Numbered from the stretch's first letter, positions 23,215-34,829 are shown. The stretch is 64,000 nt of DNA from Bactrocera neohumeralis (GCF_024586455.1 NC_065921.1:71487528-71551527), one strand, 5' to 3'. The notes: a model not told the origin generated them from the sequence alone. Made by a program: numbers and translations.

Positions 23215-24065
23215 AAAATTTTAAAATTCTTAATTTATTCTTCAAAGTCTATGTCGTCCCCCTCAAAGTACCTTTACCAAAATACACTTGTGCCAATGTT
23301 TTTTCCAATCCTCGAAACAGTTGGTTAAATCAATCTCCGGGAAAGCCTTCAATGCGCTTGGCGACTCATCTTTAATGTCTTCAATTGACTCAAAACGGTT
23401 TACCCCAAGCGGTCGTTTGAGTTTGTTGAATAGCCAGAAGTCACACGGAGCTAAATTAGACGAATAAGGTCGATTGCGACTAATATTAGTTGAAAATATG
23501 GGGAAAAACTCACGAACAATCAATGCAGTATGCGACTATGCATTATTGTTGTCCAAAAACCAAGAGTTTTCGGCATCTTTTTACGAATAGCTTCGCGCAA
23601 GCGAGGCATGACACTCAAATAGTATTTCTTGTTGACAGTTTGGCCGGTCGGAAGGAATTTGGTGTACACCACACCTTGATAATCGAAGAAAACTGTCAAT
23701 ATAATCTTCATTTTTGACCTGCTTTGACGTGTTTTTTTGGCTTTGACTCAGCTTTGCCGCGATATTCGGCCGACTAATCGTCTGTTTCCGAGTCGTAAGC
23801 ATAGATACAACACTCATCGTCAGTAGTAATAGGTTCCATGACATCTTGGTAGTCGGAAAGCATTACTTCACATAAATTAACACGACGCTGTTTTTTGAAA
23901 AAAAATTTTGATTTTAAAACAAATCGTGCTTTCACTTTTCTTAGTCCCAAATGATCTTTCAAAATGTTTTTCACTGATCTTTCCGATTTTTTTATTGATG
24001 TGTTGATCATCAGTTGATGTTGATGATCGTCCTGGACGTGGTTCGTCGTCAAAACCTTTCGTGAA
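23215..24065 (-). pseudogene. Mariner transposase remnant M4 (SETMAR-like type)
   Basis: Minus-strand mariner transposase in at least four broken frames. In coding order: SVKNILKDHLGLRKVKARFV, part of the DNA-binding region (about 23930-24000); VMLSDYQDVMEPITTDDEC with the first catalytic Asp region (about 23820-23870); VVYTKFLPTGQTVNKKYYLSVMPRLREAI (23580-23680); a frameshifted DNNNA-like second Asp (about 23530-23550); then YSSNLAPCDFWLFNKLKRPL with the third Asp and FEDWKKHWHKCI near the end (23270-23460). The order and spacing match a whole mariner missing its first ~80 residues. It is the same type as the copy at 55705-57200. Not functional. Confidence 0.82.
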
Positions 24066-24129
24066 ACTTCCTTTCTAAAATTAGTCTTAAGTAGCTTGCC
24101 TTATCACCATAACTTCTGGAGTACTGCAT

Positions 24130-25130
24130 TTCCTAGGGAACATACTATACTAGCTGGGTCTTGATAGCATTTAAGCTTAGTCCTCATGATACAGCCCAAC
24201 GATTTATGTCATTTAATATTGTTTACATAAGGTTAGCGAGGGTATCCGGGAATTTACTTCTAACCAAAACCGCCGCATCAACAACGTAAGCCACAGCATG
24301 TATTAGCATCTCTTCTGGAGCTAACAACAATTTATTCATTTTTAAATCCAGAAAAGTGGAAATAACACGCTAGCCTTAAGTGTAACTCTTTGGACTGATC
24401 TGCAATTTGTTGAAGCTTCCAGCTTTAAAGTTATTGACCTGCTCATGAGCATCTGTTCAATTATTCTCCCAATATTTTCAGAGATCCAATTTTTAAGCGC
24501 GTTCAGTATGGCCCTAGGCTAGATGTTATTGAAAGTGTCTTCCATATCTAAGAAGGCTATTGGGATGTTTTAATTTACCCCCAGAGATTTTTCAATCTCT
24601 GCCACGAGTGAGCTTAGTGTTGTTTCTGTGGAGTTTCTTTTAGAATACGCATGCAGGCAGACACAGTACTAACAGCGACACCTTTGGCATTCCCAGGAAC
24701 TAGGCTTAGCTTAAACTCTTTGCTAGCGCCAGCTGAGGTATTGTCTTGTGCTGGCTGTTTTCGAGCTCGTTGCAAACGCTGTTCTCTTTCAGTACTAGCC
24801 GAACTCCATTAATTTTTGTTGTTGTTTCTATTCTGGTTAAGTGTATGGAAAGATATATGTATGCACGTAGCCAATGCTACGCAAGTAAGGCTAGGTAGAT
24901 TCTCGATACGGGTCGCATGACATCTTCATCCGGCCCTTTCCGTACCCATAACCACAGTAAGATCCCCCATCTAAATTCTGTGCTTTGAGGAACAACGAGC
25001 ACCTAGATAAAAAGTCAGGCCTTAGCTAGACACCTTCCAACTGGTACAAGGGCGATCTTTTACCAGCACGTCCCTGCCTTCGTCGAGGTAATGTGGTATT
25101 TATTATCAGTCGGCACCCTCGGGAAAGGCT
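24130..25130 (-). pseudogene. LINE family 2 copy, ORF1-like start joined to reverse transcriptase
   Basis: Minus-strand remnant. At 24130-24650 it reads, with stops, HSLVAEIEKSLG..IPIAFLDMEDTFNNI.PRAILNALKNWISENI and RSVQRVTLKASVL, the palm of an I/R1/Jockey-type reverse transcriptase (FLDIEGAFNN and RGTPQGGVLSP equivalents). Upstream, at about 24660-24800, is EREQRLQRARKQPAQDN..GASKEF, a charged stretch that looks like the start of a gag-like first ORF, followed by about 300 bases that may be 5' untranslated sequence. The joining point near 24650 skips the rest of ORF1 and the endonuclease, so the element is internally deleted. The ORF1 reading is an inference from position. Confidence 0.6.
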
Positions 25131-25149
25131 CAGTGGTGGATTTTTGCAA

Positions 25150-26230
25150 ATCCGCATTACGCAATTGGGAATTAATTAGTCATCAACATTACATTATTAA
25201 ATACTATTTACGTAGTTTGCCTTTTCAGGATTCGAGAACAAAAAGAAATTTTAATCGCCGAAAGTCGCTTCATTGTTTTTCAAAATATTCTGCATTAAGA
25301 TCTATACACTTTTTCATGCGTTTGAACCAATTTTCAAAGCAATTTTGCTACTCTTATTGAAGTATCTCCAAAACATGCCTTTTGAACGCATGAGCCGCCT
25401 CTTCAGATATCAAAAAACGTAGAATTCTTAGTTTATTTTTTTATGAACAAGATTGACACCAAATCAGGACTATACGAAGGATGACTCATCAAATATATTT
25501 TTTGAGTGCTTAAAGTTTTTGCAGTCCATATGTGAGAGCTAGCATTGCCGTGGTGAAGAATGATCGGTCTTCAGCGGTTGGTTTTCCTGATTTCTTGAAA
25601 GATAATTTGACAATTTGCAAACAAATGGTTGTACACCATTCAGAATTTACGGTCCTGCATTGTTCCAGTAGTACGACAGAACCAGTTTTTCCAAAAGAAA
25701 CGAACACGCAGCCATTTGCCTGGAAGTGCTTCGTGTGTGAACAACTTTAGTCGCATTCGGCTCATCTTCAAACACACATACGGTCGACTGCTGTTTATTT
25801 TCGGGCTCATATGCGTAAATCCACGATTTAACACTTGTCACGATGTCTCGTAGACGGGTTTCCAAGCACGGCTATCGTATTTTGTTGACATTTCTCTTGA
25901 GTGATGGACACGTGCCTCTTTTTGAGTTGAATTGTTTGGGATCCAATGCGAACAAATTTTGGGTACAATCGAATCTTCATGCAATATTGGGTGTATGCTG
26001 GTGCCACTAATGCCTATAGTTGTCTCAAACTCAGGATAGTGCACATGCCTTTCTTGCAATATCAGATTGTGCACAGCATCAATAGTTTACGGAACAGCAA
26101 CTCATTTTGGACGATCTTCATGAAATTCGTTCTTGGTGAGATCTACAATCTCCATTGAATTCACCAAACATCGATAAGCACTGCTTCTTGATGGATTTTA
26201 ATCGCCAAAAATTGATTTAAGTTCATCTAT
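25150..26230 (-). pseudogene. Mariner transposase remnant M5, near full length
   Basis: Minus-strand transposase covering almost the whole gene but with many frameshifts. In order: APSRSSAYR-like first helix-turn-helix (about 26180), ILQERHVHYPEFETTIGISGTSIHPIL second helix-turn-helix (25975-26070), HWIPNNS linker, SWIYAYEPENKQQSTVC around the position of the first Asp (25790-25830), LLEQCRTVNSEW.TTICL (25600-25670), ILHHGNASSH where the second Asp is replaced by Gly (about 25545), HPSYSPDL (25480) and FENWFKRMKKCIDLNAEYFEKQ at the C-terminus (25270-25340). It is a different mariner type from the copy at 6714. Terminal repeats are not clear. Confidence 0.78.
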
Positions 26231-26729
26231 ACGCCCTGATGAGTTAATCCACGTTGAAAGTTGTAAAAAAAATAATAGCGCAAAAGAGAAGAGAGCGAGA
26301 AGAATATTTTAAATTACTGTAAACATTCGTATTATTGTCAAAATGTCAAATTTGACTCTAAAATTGTGAGTTTCCAGAATATTTGTTTACATTTCTCTTC
26401 AAAACTACCATCTAAACGAAATTAACCTTTTTACGCGATTTTTTACGATAACCCTGCTTAAGTAGACTTTCGGGTAAATAACGGTTCGGGTAAAAAACGG
26501 TATAATAGGACAGACTCAAATGCTGCGTACAAAAAGCTCAAAAATGTCATTAGTGTTCCTTTGCGTTCAATTGAGAACTTCTCCTGAACTTGCCACCTCT
26601 TCTGCAGAACGGTTAGAGATTTTTGTTTTGTGACGATCTCTAGGCTCCAAAGACTTTTCAGGTCATGTATTATAAACCTAAAATAAATAAATACGGTAAA
26701 ATATAAAATAAATTCTTCAAAAAATTATA
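26231..26729. other. Spacer
   Basis: No recognised feature. GGTAAATAACGGTTCGGGTAAAAAACGG at 26471-26500 is a short direct repeat (GGGTAAA-AACGGT twice). Confidence 0.4.
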
Positions 26730-27505
26730 AAACAAGAAAAAACGTTAACTTCGGCTGCACCGAAGCTAATATACCCTTCACAGGTGAATTTCTTTTAGTA
26801 ACTATGTGTTCAGTTTATATGGCAGCTATAAGCTATAGTTAACCGATCTGAACAATTTCTTCGGAGATTACATTGTTGCCTTAGAAAATAATCTATACCA
26901 AATTTCGTGAATATATCTTGTCAAATGCAAAAGTTTTCCATACAAGAACTTTTTCCGATCGTTCAGTTTGTATGGCAGCTAATGCTGTAATAAGCCGATC
27001 TGAACAATTTCTTCGGAGATTACATTGTTGCCCTAGAAAATAACCTGTGCCGACTTTTGTGAAGATACATTGTCAAATGAAGATACATTGTCAGATTGTA
27101 TGGCAGCTATGTGCTATAGTTAACCGATCTGATCAATTCTTCGGAGATTACATTGTTACCTTAGAAAATAATCTATACCAAATTTCGTGAATATGTCGTG
27201 TCAAATACAAAAGTGTTCCATACAAGAACTTTTTTCCGATCGTTCAGTTTGTATGGCAGCTATATGTTATAGTGGTCCGATATCGACAGTTCCGACAAAT
27301 GAGCAGCTTCTTGAAGAGAAAATGACGTTCACAAAATTTCAAAACGATATCTTAAAAAGTGGAGACTAGTTCGGACAGACAGACAGACGGGCATGGCTAA
27401 ATCGACTCAGCTCAACATACTGATCATTTATATATGTATATACTTTATAGGGTCTCCGACGCTTCCTTCTTGGTGTTACAACCTTCATGACCAACTTAAT
27501 ATACC
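26730..27505 (+). repeat. Dispersed repeat P, longest copy with three internal units
   Basis: It starts AACAAGAAAAAACGTTAAC and TTCGGCTGCACCGAAGCTAA (an inverted repeat: TTCGG-TGCAC-CGAAG). The block beginning TTCGGAGATTACATTGTTGC recurs at 26861, 27013 and 27141 (steps of about 152 and 128), each with TATGGCAGCTA and CCGATCTGA before it and a TTTCCATACAAGAACTTTTT stretch after two of them. It ends with AGACAGACAGACGGGCATGG and a TATATATGTATATACTTTATAGGGTCTCCGACG tail. Non-coding. Confidence 0.75.
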
Positions 27506-28709
27506 CTGTTCAAATGCTTAGATTTATGAGGATAAGCGTATGTACATACATATGTATGTATATGTATGAGAGCTTTCATAAAATAATTTGTTTATTTATG
27601 TAACAACAAATGCGGTGTTAAAATGCGAATTAAATTATTGTTGTTGTTGGCACAAAACATGGAACACAGTATCTACTAGGACATAACTAAAAGGGTTTGA
27701 GGGTTAACCTATTCATATACATATATACGTATGTGTGTTTTATAACTGTGTATAATGTACGTATGAGCACATATGCGAACAGTTATGAGTATGTGCAAAT
27801 GAAGTAGGCTTTATGAAGCTGCCACACTCACCCACTGGCGACACTCGCCACCAATTTGCCTTTTAACAAATCCCCAACCCCACGTCAGCTCAAGCATTCG
27901 GCTCGAACACTACACTTCATTTCACTTTAACATACAACAACATGGCCTCCACCCACCAACCAACCAACCATTTTGTGTTACGCCATGTCCCATATAAAGT
28001 CTACAACAGGCACCCACACACATCCACATACACACACACATTTATGTCTTCAATGCGTAGAACCATTTCGCAAGCTCTGTGATTTTAGCAACAAATATTT
28101 ATGTGCCTGCATACATATGTCTATGTAAGTGTGGCTGAGTAACTGCTCACCTGCCCGTCAACCGCATCCCTGCATGGGGCAAGTAATGTCGTGGGTGGTG
28201 GAAAAACGGCGCAATTTTGCTACCTCAGACTCTCTCCAACACTGAAATGAACTTAAAATATTCCCGCGAGGTGATGAAAAACACCTTTGTGATTGACAAA
28301 GCCTGTAAGGGGGCAGAGGAGGGGAGGCAGTTACGTGTATGCTGGGCCCTTGTGTCCTTAGATCAAATACAACACGTACCAGGATAAAAGAAACGGCATA
28401 AATGCGTGTTCTGCGTAATCTAAAAAGACACACTGAAGCAGACACACAGACGGACAAGCAAATTTTCGTTTGATAAGTAGTCTATGCCGGAGTTAGCTTT
28501 CATGTAGTCATTACCGGTAGGAACGATGCAGTGTGCCGAAAATTTAGTTGCTCCTAACCATGTGGTCAGTCATGAATGACTTATCGACACTTTGACCGAT
28601 CTCGAGATTTTGAATTTGAAATCTTTCTGCTGAGCATGACTTTTTTAGAGGAAAATTTTCATCCATTGGGCGCCAAGTTCAAAAAATTTGGACGGAATCT
28701 CTTTCCAAA
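27506..28709. other. Transposon-poor spacer
   Basis: Short microsatellites at 27540-27570 and 27715-27735, and a CACACACA tract near 28030. The minus frame at 28158-28457 has no recognisable domain. Nothing else was identified. Confidence 0.45.
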
Positions 28710-28724
28710 ATTGTTGTTTGTTGT

Positions 28725-28761
<37 letters not shown>
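28710..28761 (+). repeat. (GTT)n microsatellite
   Basis: About 16 near-perfect TTG triplets. It produces a poly-Cys or poly-Thr string in the overlapping frames, which should not be taken as protein. Confidence 0.95.
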
Positions 28762-28969
28762 GACGGAATCTCTATTCAAATTGTATTTGTTATTATTGCT
28801 GTAGCGGCAGAGAACATTCTTGAGAAAAAACATTCGGGTCCGAATGGGTTAGTTAGACCCGACTGTCGTGAGAATGGTCCAAAAGTGTCATTACCAACGC
28901 ACCATTTCCATTTATTTCGTCTTGTTACCAGATCCTTTTAAGTACAAGAATGAGAGTATAGATCTCTTT

Positions 28970-29048
28970 CTTCTTCTTCTTAATTGGCGTAGACACCACT
29001 TACGCGATTATAGCCGAGTTAACAACAGCGCGCCAGACACTGGAAAAA
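28970..29048 (-). mobile_element. LINE family 1 copy C, 3' end only
   Basis: An extreme 5' truncation: only the last ~75 bases of the family 1 LINE (GGCGCGCTGTTGTTAACTCG, GCTATAATCGCGTAAGTGGT, GTCTACGCCAATTAA on the minus strand), followed directly by a GAAGAAGAAGAAAGAG tail at 28968-28982. Such short tail-only copies are what target-primed reverse transcription that stops early leaves behind. Confidence 0.8.
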
Positions 29049-29985
29049 TGCGGTAAGTTCGGAATGAGTCCGCGACTATACACAGAGAACAATTGACTAA
29101 TGGCAGTTTTGAACTTTCTGTAAAGACAGTATTACACCGATATTATAACTGTTGTTACATCAGAAAGCCTACAAACAAAATCTAATCATAAAAAATCTAA
29201 CAAAAGAATAATATTTTGAATATGGTAGCATTAAGGAGACATCTAAACCAAGATTCATAAAGTTCCCAAGATCCCGGAGTTGGAATCTATTTTCAATTAT
29301 ACCCTAAGGATATGCGTTTGAAACTAAGTAAAACCGAATTGCATACTAAAGATATGTTTTAAGAACTAATTCCCAATTACACCCTATAAAGCGTAATCCA
29401 AGTGTACTCTTTCTAAAGATTACTCTCACAATTTCTTGCAGGGCAGCGCAAATATGTTTTTGTATGCCACTTTTTGCGGACACTTTTCAGTTTTCGTTGT
29501 TGTTGTACAAGTATTGAACCAAAATTGATTTCACACCCAAATGATTTTTCAATAAAAAAAACTATAAACAAATTTTGTAGTATGTTTGCCACAAGTGGGA
29601 CAGCACGGGCTGGTGATGAGGGTAAATTTCAATAAAACCGGTTCTACTAGATGGTTAACCTACAGTTCAGGCTTTGTATGCTTTCTGGTACTAGATATAA
29701 TCCCAGTATAATACTGTCTTCAAAGAACATGCTCAAAAAATAGCTCATATAGTTAATCTTTAGTCATAAAAGTGTTTCATATATCAATTTTAAAGAGCAA
29801 ACAATGAAACTGACAAATAAACAGTTAGGTAATCTGGAAATAACAACTCTGTAGGCGAGATCATTACTAGGACTCTAACAATTCTCTATATTGCTGGTTG
29901 CCATTAGAAATACTTATGATACTTTTGAGGTTCAGCACTGCCTTGAGCATTATGGACAGAAATATGTATATTCATACAACACTCC
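29049..29985. other. AT-rich spacer
   Basis: No coding or repeat signature recognised. Confidence 0.4.
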
Positions 29986-30615
29986 TTAAGGGGTTACATG
30001 GGTGTCCTCGGGTAAAAAAGCCATTTTTCAACAATTTTTTCTCATATACAAAAATAATTAGTTTTTTCGAATTTTTTACTATTACAAACTTACACTATTA
30101 ACAAAGAAATCCAGAAATCGGAAAAAAGATGCGCCCCCGTTGGCAGGATAACTCTTTACCGGATCATCCAAAGTGAAAAAATACGTGTTTTTGTTAAAAC
30201 CTTAACTAAATACTTGGACGAAGAAAAAGAATAAATATTGGATTTTTTGCAGACATTTTTACAAAAAACATGAAATCTTATTAGTTGTAATCGAGAAAAA
30301 AATCCTTCGGCCAAGTCTTTAAGGACTGTATAGCAAAGACCTGTGTAAAATTTCATGAAGATCGGTTCAGTAGTTCTTGAAGAATCTTGCCAACCGACTT
30401 CAAAAACCCAGTTTCGAGAAAAACTCGTTTAAAGACGGCGAACTTAACCCAGTTAGCCTCAAGCGCACAAGTTCCCAAGGATTCATGTCCGAAACTAGTA
30501 CATGGATCAACTTGAAAATTTTGGACAATATTCCAGAGGTGTTGTAGAATTTAATAAGACAATAAAATAAAAAAAAATCGATTTTTGAAACCCGTAAACT
30601 CATCTAACCCCTTAA
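29986..30615. mobile_element. TTAA-flanked MITE (piggyBac-type ends)
   Basis: TTAA occurs at both borders (29986-29989 and 30612-30615). Inside it the ends are inverted: GGGGTTACATGGG at the left and, read inwards from the right, GGGGTTAGATGAG. TTAA duplication with G-rich terminal repeats is the rule for piggyBac-class elements. The ~620-bp interior has no transposase and no long frame, so it would be a non-autonomous relative. The terminal match is only about 13 bases with two differences. Confidence 0.55.
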
Positions 30616-30769
30616 CAACGAAGAAAGGAAAGAATATCTTCGATTATACTGTAACAATCCTCAAAACTTTCCATTTAAAGAGAACATGAAAAGAAATATC
30701 AACGTGATCCAAAATTAAGAGATCTCACTTGGAGAGATATTCATTATTTGTGTTACCCAAAAATTGCTT
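30616..30769. other. Spacer
   Basis: No feature recognised. Confidence 0.4.
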
Positions 30770-31060
30770 AAGGTGGATTACTAAATCCTCCTAGATCGAC
30801 GAAGCGTTTTGAGCTTACCACAAATTTATTAACACATTCAACATCAATCCCAGGCACTTCACTAGGCTCGTCTAACATGTGTCTACGGAGATTTACAAAT
30901 CTCAGTCAGGAAAAATCCGGACAATATAAGATTAAGTGACAAGATGATTCCACCTTGCCTTTCTCCAGGCAGCTTCGACTAAGCGCATTCAAAAAAGTAG
31001 TTAACCGCAACACGTCTGAACCTATTTAACAGCGTCCAGTCAGAACACGTAAAATTGCGA
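30770..31060 (-). pseudogene. LINE family 2 C-terminal Cys/His module
   Basis: Minus-strand remnant: VAILRVLTGRC (about 31030-31060), then a broken SRSCLEKGKVESSCHLILYCPDFS (30940-30985), LRFVNLRRHMLDEPSEV and FVDLGGFSNPP ending near 30775. The C-x-x-x-x-E...H-x4-C spacing is the terminal Cys/His module of RNase H-bearing LINEs, and the ending matches the C-terminus of that class. RNase H and reverse transcriptase are absent. Confidence 0.65.
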
Positions 31061-31519
31061 CGGGATTGACTTTGCAAAGGCTAAAATTAATGCAATCCGT
31101 TAAGACGTTGATATTGCGGTGAAAACAGTAGCCAAGGAACCTTAGCAAATCTAAAATGGTGAAACAAAATAAGACACAAAGCAGTGGCTAACCAGCTCAA
31201 AGCTTCGACTTGTTGAAAAAAAAACCGAGGCAGTTTTTATTATAAGTAGGAAAAACTTCGGACTATCTACCTTAGTGTAGATGGCTAAAGATAGATAGAT
31301 AGATAATTGTGTGAGGATATGCACTGCGACCACTGGTCTATTGGTCTTATTTCTTATTACATCCACCAGCCACAAAGCTTTTATGAAATCTCGTATGCAT
31401 GAGTCCTAGATACGCATGCCTTCTCTTAGTCACCACCTTACATTCCAATAAGATGTGTCTCAGGCTTTGATACACAGCAGCGACACGTTTCTTCAAAACG
31501 ACTCCAACGTCACTTTTGA
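31061..31519. other. Spacer with GATA run
   Basis: A (GATA)4 tract lies at about 31288-31305. At 31360-31500 sequence may be further LINE-derived, but I cannot read a domain. Confidence 0.4.
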
Positions 31520-32100
31520 CAGTCATAACTTCGAAGTCGTAGATAACCTCACCTAACTTAGAACCAGTATTAACAGCAACAACAATGTCAGCCTCGAAAT
31601 CCTACGCAGAAGGAGGAGGGAGAGGTGCTACTTCGAACTGAGTAGGCTATCGAGCAGTAAAGTCTTCTGTCGACGAAAGACCAAATTCTACAAGTCACTA
31701 ATCATTCTCATCCTGATATATGGTGCAGAGCCATGGACGATGCGAACAACTGATGAGTCGACGTTAGGAGTTTTCGTGGGAAAGGTTCTGCGGAGGATTT
31801 ATGGTTCTTTGCGCATTTGTAACGCCGAATACCGCAGTCGATGGAACGATAAGCTGTACGGGATAAAGTTCAGTGAATTAAGAGACAGCGTGGCCGCTGG
31901 CTAGGTCATGTCGAGCTCTAAGAGTTTTCGACTCAGCACCTGGTGGAAGCAGAAAAAGAGGAAGACCTCCGTTCAGTTGGAGAGATCAGGTGGAGAAGGA
32001 CCTGGCTGCGCTTGGTACCTCGAAGGACTGGCTCGCTGTTGTAAACTCGGCTATAACCGCGTAAGCGGTGTCTACACCAGTAAAGAAGTAGAAGAATCCT
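31520..32100 (+). pseudogene. LINE family 1 copy D, C-terminal region and 3' end
   Basis: Plus-strand remnant of the post-palm region: SHNFEVVDNL..INSNNNVSLEI (31525-31600), SKVFCRRKTKFYKSLIILILIYGAEPWTMRTTDESTL (31655-31770), VLRRIYGSLRICNAEYRSRWNDKLY (31785-31860), then RWLGHVEL, RKRGRPPFSWRDQVEKDLAALGTS across frameshifts, and the 3' end with GGTGTCTACACCAG then AAAGAAGTAGAAGAA at 32072-32097. Order is normal and no large deletion is seen within it. Upstream reverse transcriptase is missing (5' truncation). Confidence 0.78.
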
Positions 32101-33756
32101 GTTTGGATCGGTGGGTAACATGTGGCAACCCATTTAAGAAGTATTCATATATACAACTGTAAAATACTGGATAACCAACTCGTTAAGTTATACTCAGGAA
32201 CCGATTACTTTCGCTTTAAACTATTACCATATTTCTCTCTTAATACGCAATTCGACGCCTCCGAAGGGTGGTTTATAAAGCCGAACACTTTGCTATCAGG
32301 TTTCACTGCCGTCTAAATGAACTTTTTCGACCAGCGTAGGACTAAATTTAACAATTGCACATACACACACACCCAAGGTGAAGCAGTAAATGCGACTTGC
32401 CAAAAGTGGTCCACATTTGAAGTGGCTTCGTCTAGTTCGCCGTTGCCCCTGCCATTCGCTTTCAGCTTTCGCCTGTCAAACTCACTTGCACTAAATTCAA
32501 GCGAAAAGCCAGACAGACGAGAAAAAATAACTGGCTTCGTCGCTGGTTACAAAAAAAAAGTTCATCCCTCACATGCAAAACAACAAAACGGCCGAGGGGA
32601 TGGAGGCAGTCAGAGAAAGTGAAAAAAGTTGTTTGCGTTTTTTCGTTAAATAACACACACACACACACCATGATAACAGCAGTTATGCGTGTATATGCTG
32701 CATAATTTCTGCCAGGCGCGTTTTTAGCATAAATATCAGCAATAACAACAACAGAAAAAAACGGCGATAAATGAAATTATTTCAACCCTCCGGCAGGGAC
32801 ATGAGTTTGCTGAAGGAAAATTTGCATTGCACGCAGGCAAACATGCGAATTGAGGCAGCACGCAGCGTCACACACACACACACACACAAGCATGCATACA
32901 TAAGCACAAAGCCCAACAGATACATGCGCTTGCAACGGCAGCGGAAAAGCATTTCGGGGCGCACATTGAAAGCGAGACGATTTCCAACCCTCCGAATGTG
33001 CAACCCCCAAAGCCTGCGGCAACATTGCGGATTTTTTCAACTATATACATTCGCGAGGGTTGTTCAACGCATAGCGTTACGTGCGTCATGCCGCATGTGG
33101 CATATGGCATGTGACATGCGGCACACACAAGCGTAACTCATTGGAAATGCAACGTTTGACTGGCATTTGGCTTTAGATTGGTGCGTACTTTGCTATTTAT
33201 GGCGGTTACTCGCAGGCATAGACACTTCCCGCTTCACTTTTGTTTTTTGTTTGCTTTGGCTTGGCGATTCTGCAATCACAGCGAATTTGGCTACTGTCAA
33301 ATGGCCACCACGCGCTGCCAAAATCAGCGATCTGTTATTGAGTAGGGTTGGCATTCTCCATTTTATTGCTGGCCTATGTGCTGTGCGAGGGGTTGCAAAT
33401 GCCACTTTTAGCTAGTCTGGCGCCTCTGACTCCGCGAAGGAGGAGCAATAAGCATCGATCCTTTCGCAAATATTTTTTTTGCTTCGATTTTTTTCAATTT
33501 TGATTCGCTATATGTTAGGGTGGATACGCGAATATTTTTGGCGAACTCTATAACCAGGTAAATAAAAGACATAAATACAGTTATATACTAGCAAATACAA
33601 TTGTATTGTAACAGTTTGTGAAAAGATGGCGCAGAAATGGAAACTGTCAAATAAAAGAGACGACTTTAGTGTAGTATATATTACTTAGACATATAGTGAT
33701 AAAACCGATTTCGAGACAGTGATTTTTATAGGACTTTAAGAACGATTCGAAATCAG
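32101..33756. other. Transposon-poor region
   Basis: GC-richer DNA with (AC)n at 32649-32668 and 32868-32888 and CAACAACAACAG-type text near 32745. A 10-bp perfect inverted repeat TGCCGCATGT/ACATGCGGCA lies at 33089-33123. A GGGTGGATAC phrase at 33517 resembles a MITE end but has no partner. Overlapping frames on opposite strands (32771-33136) carry no domain. Confidence 0.45.
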
Positions 33757-33789
33757 TTGTATATAAACATATTATCTAAGGTTAAGTCA

Positions 33790-34165
33790 GTCTTCGTCTA
33801 TCTTGAAACCAGCATCAGCTTCGCGGAAGATTTATGGTCTTTCCGCGTTGGCCTCGGCGAATATCGTATTCGATGGAACGATGAGCTATATGAGATATAC
33901 GACCGCATTGACATAGTTCAGCGAATTAAAAGACAGCGGCTACGCAGACTAGGTCATCTTTTCCGGATGGAAGAGAACATTTCAGCTCTGAAAGTATTCG
34001 ACGGAGTAGCCGCCGGGGCAAGCAGAGAAAGAGGAAGACCTCCACTCCGTTGGAAAGACCAGGTGGAGAAGAACCTTGCTTCGCTTGGAATCTCCAATTG
34101 GCGTCACATTGCAAAAAGATGAAAATACTGGCGCGCTGTTGTTAACTGACTATAACCGCGTAAGA
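33790..34165 (+). pseudogene. LINE family 1 copy E, C-terminal frame
   Basis: A frame of 121 codons (33757-34122) reads SVFVYLETSISFAEDLWSFR, GEYRIRWNDELYEIYDRIDI, VQRIKRQRLRRLGHLFRMEE, VFDGVAAGASRERGRPPLRW, KDQVEKNLASLGISNWRHIA: the conserved C-terminal part of this LINE, whose role in retrotransposition is not established. The VYL-TSI phrase is joined directly to the later RKIYG-like phrase, so ~150 bases are deleted between them. The 3' end has lost the GGTGTCTACGCC box. Not functional. Confidence 0.8.
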
Positions 34166-34235
34166 AGTTAGTTATACTGACTTGCTATCACGCCTTACAT
34201 GGATCTACAGATTTTCTGTAATGTCAGACGTTGGT

Positions 34236-34770
34236 TCAGTTTAATTAAGTTTAGTGGACGCTTTATATCTATTTTTGATACTTTGCCACTGCCTTGAAGC
34301 TCCTCGATATCTTAACCGAGTTCTTGATAAGAGCGGACAGAAGCAGAGGAGATGCATCAGCGACTGACTCATGCCTACTTTCTTGCACTTTTTACACATG
34401 CCATCGTTAATAATGTCCCTACGGCTCGGATAGGATATCAGTTGCGACCTGTGACTTGTCCAATAATCGTCCTGTAATCTTTTCAAGACCGTGTGTGTAA
34501 AATGTATGCGTGTTTTCCTTCCGTTCCCATGCACATGTTCTTAGCAATCCTACGATATTCCATCTCACCCTCAAACGTTTGTCAGCCCTTACGGAAAATT
34601 TCAATGTATATCGTCTTTAGTGACTTTTGTATTTTCTGTATTAATTGTATTTGGCTATCAGACGCATAGCACTTTTGACCATATCATTTCGTTTCCCGAA
34701 ATGCAGATGTGACCCGGAAACCAGTATATATGCATCCGCTTTCCGGCAGCAACCATATCTAGTGTCCGCT
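34236..34770 (-). pseudogene. LINE family 2 C-terminal remnant with Cys/His module
   Basis: On the minus strand, a frame reads VLKRLQDDYWTSHRSQLISY, MCKKCKKVGMSQSLMHLLCF and CPLLSRTRLRYRGA (34300-34500). This is the C-x2-C ... H-x4-C-x-C module at the end of RNase H-bearing LINEs. Upstream to 34770, SVRADKRLRVRWNIVGLL and further broken text may be the end of the RNase H region. The fragment lies directly upstream of a mariner remnant. Confidence 0.65.
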
Positions 34771-34829
34771 TGCTTCTAGGAACATTCTCTAAAGTAATAA
34801 AAGAGTCATTGAACAGGTAACACAATCAA

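Noticed and set aside
24842..24960. Host gene with charged Arg/Gln protein
   Set aside because: Position directly upstream of reverse transcriptase on the same strand fits a LINE 5' region better.
28576..28941. Poly-Cys protein in a 121-codon frame
   Set aside because: Poly-Cys is the (GTT)n microsatellite at 28710-28761; flanks show no domain.
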